A stretch of 64,000 nt of DNA from Mycolicibacterium phocaicum (lineage in GTDB: Bacteria; Actinomycetota; Actinomycetes; Mycobacteriales; Mycobacteriaceae). Every line of letters starts with the position of its first letter. The stretch's first letter is position 1. Of the stretch, positions 59,119 to 64,000 are shown piece by piece. The notes under the pieces are model-generated. The model saw nothing but the letters and a program-made list of their open reading frames with translations. It was not told where the DNA came from and did no database searches. The stretch covers positions 2,542,001 through 2,606,000 of the forward strand of contig NZ_AP022616.1 in assembly GCF_010731115.1 (NCBI RefSeq), in the 5' to 3' direction. Both the position numbers and the translations under genes were made by a program.

Positions 59119-59226
59119 TCAGGTCGGGATGCTGTCGAGCAGCCCGACGAGGGAGCCGACGACCCACTGATAGTTGTCGCCGAGGCCCTGCAGGTGCTGC
59201 AAGTTGGGATCCAGATCCGCGTCCAT
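59119..59226 (-). CDS. Conserved-looking 35-residue protein downstream of mshB
   Basis: A 35-codon frame, MDADLDPNLQHLQGLG then DNYQWVVGSLVGLLDSIPT, with AGGGT about ten bases upstream of the ATG at 59226. It is acidic at the start with an amphipathic or hydrophobic C-terminal helix. It sits 31 bp after mshB and 11 bp before the next gene on the same strand, inside a tight operon, and its codon use (nearly all G/C third positions) matches real genes. Function unknown. Confidence 0.6.
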   Translation of the reverse strand: MDADLDPNLQHLQGLGDNYQWVVGSLVGLLDSIPT

Positions 59227-59257
59227 GGCGGCTACCCTACTCCCCCGCTTCCCGGTG

Positions 59258-60136
59258 TCACGCGAGGTTTATCCCGCTGAGTAGGTCAGTTTCCACACCA
59301 CGGTCGTCGCGTTCGCCCGCCGCGCCGTCGACCAACAGGTAGTGCTCGACGGCACTGATCGGCAGCGCGATGTTGTTGGACAGCGCAAAGACCCGGCCGC
59401 TCGGCTCGACCGTCACCTGAGTCTGGTGGGCCCGCATGGCGGCGACCTTGGCCGGCAGGCTGTCCTGCGCGTCGATGACGGCGTCGATGCGGTGACCGAG
59501 ATCGAACGGCAGCGCACTGGCCGGGATCCGCACCCAGCTGTCGGGCAGCTCGACCTCGTTGATGGACTCCAGCGCCTCGGCCATCGACTCACCGTCCATC
59601 ACGGTCCAGTAGAACTTCGGGACCTGCCACGGCTCGCCCGGATGACCGTCACCCGCCGACGCGGCGACCGCAGCCGTCGTCACCCGGTGCGCCTGGATGT
59701 GGTCGGGGTGCCCGTAGCCGCCGTTGGGGTCGTAGGTGACGACGACGTGCGGGCGGAAGTCCCGCAGCACGGCCACCAGGGCGCCGACAGCCTCGTCCAT
59801 GTCGGCGTCCGCGAACCGTTCGCGGTGCCGGGCCGGGCTGCCCTCCATGCCAGAGTCGCGCCAGCGGCCGGCCCCACCCAGATAGCGCGGCTGATCGACA
59901 CCCAATTCCTTGAGCGCCAAAGACAATTCGCCGATGCGGTAGCCGCCCAGCTGGTCGGCCCCGTCGACCGCCAGCTGCGCCCACTGCGAACCGATGACCT
60001 CACCCTCTTCGCCCAGGGTGCAGGTGAGCACCCGGACATCGGCGCCGCGCGCCGCGTAGTGCGCGATGGTCGCTCCGGTAGTCAGTGTCTCGTCATCCGG
60101 ATGGGCGTGGACGAACAGCAGCCGTGGGGTCTCCAT
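59258..60136 (-). CDS. mshB: Mycothiol deacetylase MshB (GlcNAc-Ins deacetylase)
   Basis: A 292-residue zinc deacetylase (LmbE/PIG-L family) that removes the acetyl group from GlcNAc-Ins in mycothiol synthesis. The zinc-binding motif HAHPDDE is at 10-16, and the second metal site is [13 protein letters not shown]. Length and sequence agree with mycobacterial MshB from the ATG at 60136. It is divergent from a ClC-type channel gene with a 28-bp gap between starts. Confidence 0.95.
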   Translation of the reverse strand: METPRLLFVHAHPDDETLTTGATIAHYAARGADVRVLTCTLGEEGEVIGSQWAQLAVDGADQLGGYRIGELSLALKELGVDQPRYLGGAGRWRDSGMEGSPARHRERFADADMDEAVGALVAVLRDFRPHVVVTYDPNGGYGHPDHIQAHRVTTAAVAASAGDGHPGEPWQVPKFYWTVMDGESMAEALESINEVELPDSWVRIPASALPFDLGHRIDAVIDAQDSLPAKVAAMRAHQTQVTVEPSGRVFALSNNIALPISAVEHYLLVDGAAGERDDRGVETDLLSGINLA

Positions 60137-60164
60137 ATCCCCCAGGCTGGCATACATTCACCGG

Positions 60165-61463
60165 GTGACGCGACGTGCGCTCGAGTTCGGCAGTGCGGTG
60201 CTGCTCACCGGCCTGCTCGCCGGCGTGGCCGGAGCCATCACCGTCTCGATGCTGCACGCCATCGAACATCTCGCCTACCACTATTCGTACGGGCTCCTGC
60301 TCGACGGAATCGGCGCCAGTTCACCGGTCCGGCGTGCCCTCGCGCCGGCCATCGGCGGGGCACTCGCCGGACTCGGCTGGTGGATCCTGCGCCGCCGCAG
60401 CGGGGTGCCGTCACTGTCGGCGACCATCGCCGGCAAGAAGCCGATGCAGCACCTGCCGATGGCGGCCGACGCGGCCTTGCAGGCCCTGGCCGTCGGCTCC
60501 GGCGCCTCGCTGGGCCGCGAGACGGCGCCGCGCCAGTTGGCCGCTGTCCTGAGCAGTTACGGCACGACGTGGCTGGGCCGTCTGACATCGTCGACCCTGG
60601 GCACGCTGACGGCCCGCGACCGCGAGATTCTGCTGTCCTGCGCCGCGGGGGCCGGCCTGGGCGCGGTGTACAGCGTGCCGCTGGGTGGGGCGTTCTTCGC
60701 CGCGCGCGTCATGATGGGCACCTGGCACCCCAAGGTCGTCGGCACGGCGCTCATCACGTCGAGCCTGGCGGTCGCGGTGTCGCATCCGGTCACCCATTTC
60801 GAGCGCGACCTCACCTGGCCGGATCCGGCACTGTCGTACCAATTCGCCATGCTGGCACTGGCCATCGCACCCCTGGCGGTGGTGATCGGCCTGACGTTCA
60901 ACCGGTTGATGACGGCAGCGGGACCCAAGCCGCAGCTGACCTCCTGGCTGCTCATCCCGGGCGTCGCACTGGCGGGGCTGGTGACCGGCATCTGCTCGAT
61001 CTACCGGCCCGAGCTGCCCGGCAACGGCCGCAGCGTGCTGATCGTCAGCGTCGACGCGCAGCTGAGCCTCGCCGCCGCGGCGGTTCTCCTGGTGCTCAAA
61101 CCGCTTCTCACCGCGCTGTATCTGCGGGTCGGCGCGGTCGGCGGTCTGATCACCCCGGCGCTGGCCACCGGTGCGGCCGCGGGCACCGTCGCGACGTTCG
61201 CTCTCAACGGCCTGGCCGATACGCATCTGCACCTACCCGCCATGGCACTGACCTGTGCGGCGGGCGTCCTCGCGATCACCCAGCGGGCCCCGGCGTTCGC
61301 GGCGCTCTTCGTCTGGGAGCTGGCGCATCCGCCGATCTGGCTGCTGCTGGTTTTCGCCGTGGCCGCGTACTCGTCACACGGCATCCGGCTGCTGCGGGAG
61401 CAGTCAGCCGCTCGCGCGACCGCCGCTGCAGCGCCGGCTCACGAACCGCTCAGGGGACCTTGA
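60165..61463 (+). CDS. ClC-family chloride channel/transporter-like protein
   Basis: A 432-residue membrane protein with about ten to twelve hydrophobic segments. The ClC selectivity-type motif [15 protein letters not shown] corresponds to the G(K/R)EGP loop with its gating Glu; [20 protein letters not shown] and [19 protein letters not shown] are the other conserved ion-site loops. A GTG at 60165 is used. The 3' end overlaps the end of lpqW by 14 bp, tail to tail. Confidence 0.85.
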   Translation: MTRRALEFGSAVLLTGLLAGVAGAITVSMLHAIEHLAYHYSYGLLLDGIGASSPVRRALAPAIGGALAGLGWWILRRRSGVPSLSATIAGKKPMQHLPMAADAALQALAVGSGASLGRETAPRQLAAVLSSYGTTWLGRLTSSTLGTLTARDREILLSCAAGAGLGAVYSVPLGGAFFAARVMMGTWHPKVVGTALITSSLAVAVSHPVTHFERDLTWPDPALSYQFAMLALAIAPLAVVIGLTFNRLMTAAGPKPQLTSWLLIPGVALAGLVTGICSIYRPELPGNGRSVLIVSVDAQLSLAAAAVLLVLKPLLTALYLRVGAVGGLITPALATGAAAGTVATFALNGLADTHLHLPAMALTCAAGVLAITQRAPAFAALFVWELAHPPIWLLLVFAVAAYSSHGIRLLREQSAARATAAAAPAHEPLRGP

Positions 61464-63318
61464 CCCACTTGCCGGCGTCGCCCACGATCCCGACCGGGAC
61501 TGCGCCGGTGAGGCTGACGTTCTGCACCGTCGGCCCCGCGGCGACGATCGTGGTGTCCTGCAGGATCGGCAGCACCGTCTCCATCGCCCAGAGCTTGGGC
61601 TCCAGCTCGTTCAGCACGTCGGCGATCTTCTCGGTACCGGCGAGCGCCGCGTCGATCTTCGGCTGGATCGCGTGGTCGCAGATGCCCGTCAAGTTACTGG
61701 GCGCCTGCACCAGCTGATCGCCGCCGAGCGGCTTGGGCAGCGGGATGGTCGGCGCCGTCGACGTCACCGTCGGCGTCGACGGCTGCGGCACAGCGGTTTT
61801 CGAGGTTGACGCCGTCGGCTGTCCCGTGGGCGCCGGCGGCGTGGCGGTGGAGACCGCCGTCGCGTCCAGTCCCGGGCAGCCGTAGCGCGATGCCAGCACC
61901 GTCGCCAGGTCGCCCCCGGCATGACGCCAACCGACGATCGCGTCTACCCGCTCCAGTCCCTCGGCGTACAGGGCCACCGGATCCATGGCCAGCACGGTGG
62001 CCTCGATCCCGACGCTGCGCAGTTGGTCGGCTGCCGTGTTCGCCACCGCGACCGACGTCGGGTCGTTGGCGGCGACGCCGATGGCCAACCCCAGCGGCTT
62101 GCCGTCTTTGACCAGCCGATCGTGGCCGGGCGGCGGTGGCATGCCGGGAGGCGACGGCGGCGCGACGTCGGGCTCGATGTTGTACCCGGCACGCACCAAC
62201 AGGTCCATCGCGGCGTTGCGGTCGAGGGCCGGCGGCGCCGTCGGCACGTAGCCCGGGTCCGACGGGGTCCGGATCTGCGCCTGGGCCAGCGTCACGGTGT
62301 TGTCGCTGCCCGCGCCGACAGCGGCCAGCAGGCCGACGTCGAGCAGGCCCAGCAGTGCCTTGCGCACCTGGACGTCGGTCAGTGCGGGCCGCTGCGCGCG
62401 CAGCGTCAACTGCATGACCCGCGGGGTGACGATCCGCGCGGTCCGCACGCCCGGGATGGCCGCGAGTTGCGCGAACGTCGCCTGCCCGCCGTGCACCTGG
62501 GCCACCTGGGTATCCCGGTTGCGGATCGAATCAGCAAGGGCCGCAGGCGATCCCCCGCGCCGGAACAGCACCTGGTCGGGCACCGACGGCACGCTCCAGT
62601 AGCGGTCGTTGCGCGCCAGCAGGATTTCGTCGCGCTGCGGGTCGATGCTCTCGACGCGGAACTGGCCGCCCGTCACCGGCATGGCCCGCGCCAGCCCGGC
62701 ACCGAAACCGCCCGGCACGTCCTTGACGATGTGCGCCGGCAGGATGTTATTGAACAGTTCGCGCCAGGCCGGGTACGGCCGGGCGAAGGTGACGACGGCC
62801 GTCTTGCCGCCGTCGACCGACTGGACACCGGTCACCAGGTCGTAGCCGGCCGGGTCGACGACGCCGGGCTGGCTGACCATCTGGCGCCACTGGTACCAGT
62901 AGTCGTCGGCGGCGATGGGCGCGTTGTCGGTCCACTGCGCCTCGGGACGAATCTTGTACGTGACGGTGAACGGGTTCTGATTGGTCACGTCGGCCGACAG
63001 CAGCAGCGACGGGTCGAGTTCCCAGCGCGACCCCGAGGGCGACGCCGGATCGGCGATGGGCCGGAACGAGCTCGGCAGGACCAGCGCCGAGATGGCCGCG
63101 TTGACCGGCGACTGGTCGGACTGCAGATGCGGGTTGAACCCGGGGCCGATCCAGTCGATGGCCATGATGATCTGGCTCATCTTGGGCGGCGGCGGGACGA
63201 CGGTCTTGATCGTCTCGGTGCTGCGCGGCGCCGGCGGCGGACTGACGGTGCAGCCCGCAAGCGCCAGGACCGACACCAGTGCGCCTGTCGTCATCAGCTG
63301 GCGGCGGGCGGTCGGCAC
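61450..63318 (-). CDS. lpqW: Lipoprotein LpqW (substrate-binding-protein fold, LM/LAM biosynthesis)
   Basis: A 622-residue SBP_bac_5-type lipoprotein. The signal is [18 protein letters not shown] with lipobox LALAGC, lipidated at Cys23, then a Pro-rich spacer and the binding-protein fold ([40 protein letters not shown]). Near residue 500 there is a Ser/Thr/Pro-rich insert. Mycobacterial LpqW steers PIM precursors toward lipomannan and lipoarabinomannan synthesis. The GTG start at 63318 is supported by the signal sequence. Confidence 0.92.
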   Translation of the reverse strand: MPTARRQLMTTGALVSVLALAGCTVSPPPAPRSTETIKTVVPPPPKMSQIIMAIDWIGPGFNPHLQSDQSPVNAAISALVLPSSFRPIADPASPSGSRWELDPSLLLSADVTNQNPFTVTYKIRPEAQWTDNAPIAADDYWYQWRQMVSQPGVVDPAGYDLVTGVQSVDGGKTAVVTFARPYPAWRELFNNILPAHIVKDVPGGFGAGLARAMPVTGGQFRVESIDPQRDEILLARNDRYWSVPSVPDQVLFRRGGSPAALADSIRNRDTQVAQVHGGQATFAQLAAIPGVRTARIVTPRVMQLTLRAQRPALTDVQVRKALLGLLDVGLLAAVGAGSDNTVTLAQAQIRTPSDPGYVPTAPPALDRNAAMDLLVRAGYNIEPDVAPPSPPGMPPPPGHDRLVKDGKPLGLAIGVAANDPTSVAVANTAADQLRSVGIEATVLAMDPVALYAEGLERVDAIVGWRHAGGDLATVLASRYGCPGLDATAVSTATPPAPTGQPTASTSKTAVPQPSTPTVTSTAPTIPLPKPLGGDQLVQAPSNLTGICDHAIQPKIDAALAGTEKIADVLNELEPKLWAMETVLPILQDTTIVAAGPTVQNVSLTGAVPVGIVGDAGKWVKVP

Positions 63319-63421
63319 GCCGTTCAGGGTATCCGCCGGGTGAGCCCGAACCACCATCCGAGGCCCCCGCCGCAAATCCCCGTCGCGCCGCTCGCCCCTG
63401 ATGTGGTCCACAATTTCCGGT

Positions 63422-64000
63422 ATGGGCCTACTGCCGAAGCCGTACACCCCACTGTCCGATGCCGACGTCGCCGACGCGCTGAGCCGTGCCGTCGCCGTCA
63501 TCAACCCATTGCTCAACGTGCTGTCGCAGGCCGATCCGATCGGGCTCCGCAGGCGCACCCACCGGCTCCTGACCCCGCCGCGCGGTTTGGTCGGCCTGGT
63601 CCGTCGGCTGCGGGTGGGGCACCGGCGTGCCGAGGCCGGCCGCAGCCCCAGCACCGCGGACCGGGCGCTGAACGCGGGCGCCCACCTGATGAACGCCGCT
63701 GACCTGCCCGGTACCGCCGCGTGGGAGCGGCTGAGCCGGGACGAGCGCATCCACTGGTGGGTGCACCGCGTCGGCGCGTTGAACACCGTGCTGGTGGCCA
63801 CGCCGGGCGCGTTCGGTGTGCTGGCCCGGGTACTGCCGGTCAGCGAATTGGCCGGTTTCATCAACCACGCCATCGTGCTGTGCGCGGTGGCCCGCGAATA
63901 CGGCGTCACCGATCGGCGCGAGCAGGTGCGGCTGCTCGCCGCGGTGTTGTGCGGGCGCCAGCTGTCCGCGGACTTCGACGTGCCGCAGGCCGCGGAGCCG
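63422..64000 (+). CDS. Unidentified protein, N-terminal 193 residues (cut by window edge)
   Basis: An open frame from the ATG at 63422 to the right edge, with no stop. It begins [20 protein letters not shown] and continues [19 protein letters not shown]; mixed helices with Arg-rich turns ([24 protein letters not shown]) and two hydrophobic helices ([20 protein letters not shown] and [17 protein letters not shown]). Third-position GC bias supports coding. It diverges from lpqW (103-bp gap). No family recognised; it may associate with the membrane. Confidence 0.65.
   Translation, partial: MGLLPKPYTPLSDADVADALSRAVAVINPLLNVLSQADPIGLRRRTHRLLTPPRGLVGLVRRLRVGHRRAEAGRSPSTADRALNAGAHLMNAADLPGTAAWERLSRDERIHWWVHRVGALNTVLVATPGAFGVLARVLPVSELAGFINHAIVLCAVAREYGVTDRREQVRLLAAVLCGRQLSADFDVPQAAEP

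Noticed and set aside
59342..61717. 791-codon plus-strand frame across mshB and the ClC-type gene
   Set aside because: It is antisense to mshB and out of frame with the ClC-type gene, both strongly supported; it reads as Arg/His/Gly-rich noise.
61450..63909. Long minus-strand open frame extending about 590 bp upstream of lpqW
   Set aside because: The true protein starts at 63318 with a lipoprotein signal; the part beyond overlaps the divergent gene starting at 63422 and has no recognisable sequence.

Overview
The window is a high-GC actinobacterial chromosome segment, almost certainly from a rapidly growing mycobacterium (Mycolicibacterium type). The evidence is the mycobacterial gene set in near-perfect order: tatB-htrA-rseA-sigE, an O-methyltransferase, a TetR/ABC exporter set, glgC/glgM, tag, gpgS-folP2, fadD6, a LOG-family gene, dapE, dapD, fadD36, dapC-fdxC, fadH, fbiC, mshB and lpqW. 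From recalled knowledge this is the M. tuberculosis Rv1224-to-Rv1166 order, read in the opposite orientation. No rRNA, tRNA or CRISPR array was seen.

Layout. 0-2.4 kb: a DUF2236 (MpaB-like) oxygenase and an aldehyde dehydrogenase-like gene (cut by the left edge) diverge from a TetR regulator across a perfect palindrome. 2.4-6.7 kb: the envelope-stress block (TatB, HtrA, RseA, SigE) and a divergent methyltransferase. 6.75-7.0 kb: an 82-bp tandem repeat. 7.0-11.6 kb: TetR, ABC ATPase, ABC permease, an isoprenylcysteine methyltransferase-like membrane protein and a DUF4126 protein. 11.7-17.2 kb: glycogen/glucan and methylglucose lipopolysaccharide precursor genes with folP2, a DivIVA-domain protein, tag and DUF3117. 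17.5-23.7 kb: a glycosyltransferase, fadD6 with LOG, an AAA-type ATPase and an ESX-type secreted protein. 23.7-24.7 kb: a complete IS5-family insertion sequence. 24.9-28.1 kb: an ABC-F ATPase with a possible attenuating leader, an S4 RNA-binding protein and dapE. 28.1-33.3 kb: a catabolic cassette (GAF regulator, short-chain dehydrogenase, butanediol-type alcohol dehydrogenase, NTF2-flavin monooxygenase) inserted between dapE and dapD. 33.4-39.6 kb: dapD, a secreted protein, a PPOX-fold protein, a DoxX protein, fadD36, a NUDIX hydrolase and a small secreted peptide. 39.6-49.2 kb: accessory metabolism (2-oxoglutarate/Fe(II) oxygenase under a SoxR-like promoter, one-piece PutA with a LysR regulator, MarR plus F420-dependent oxidoreductase facing a sulfotransferase and a DUF1214-like protein). 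49.3-64 kb: dapC-fdxC, PadR-fadH, DUF2231, fbiC, a secreted Lys/Pro/Asp-rich protein, small proteins, mshB, a ClC-type channel, lpqW and an unidentified gene cut by the right edge.

Themes. Lysine/meso-DAP synthesis is represented three times (dapE, dapD, dapC). Cofactor F420 synthesis (fbiC) sits with likely users (the LLM oxidoreductase, perhaps the PPOX protein). Several divergent intergenic regions carry clear symmetric operators: TGGTACG-N3-CGTACCA, a 13-bp-arm repeat over a tetR start codon, a nested array of four TTGCA half-sites, a SoxR-like box, and a pair of TTGAC-N3-GTCAA sites. Two families of long palindromes recur between genes, mostly at gene ends, and look like dispersed hairpin elements acting as transcription terminators.
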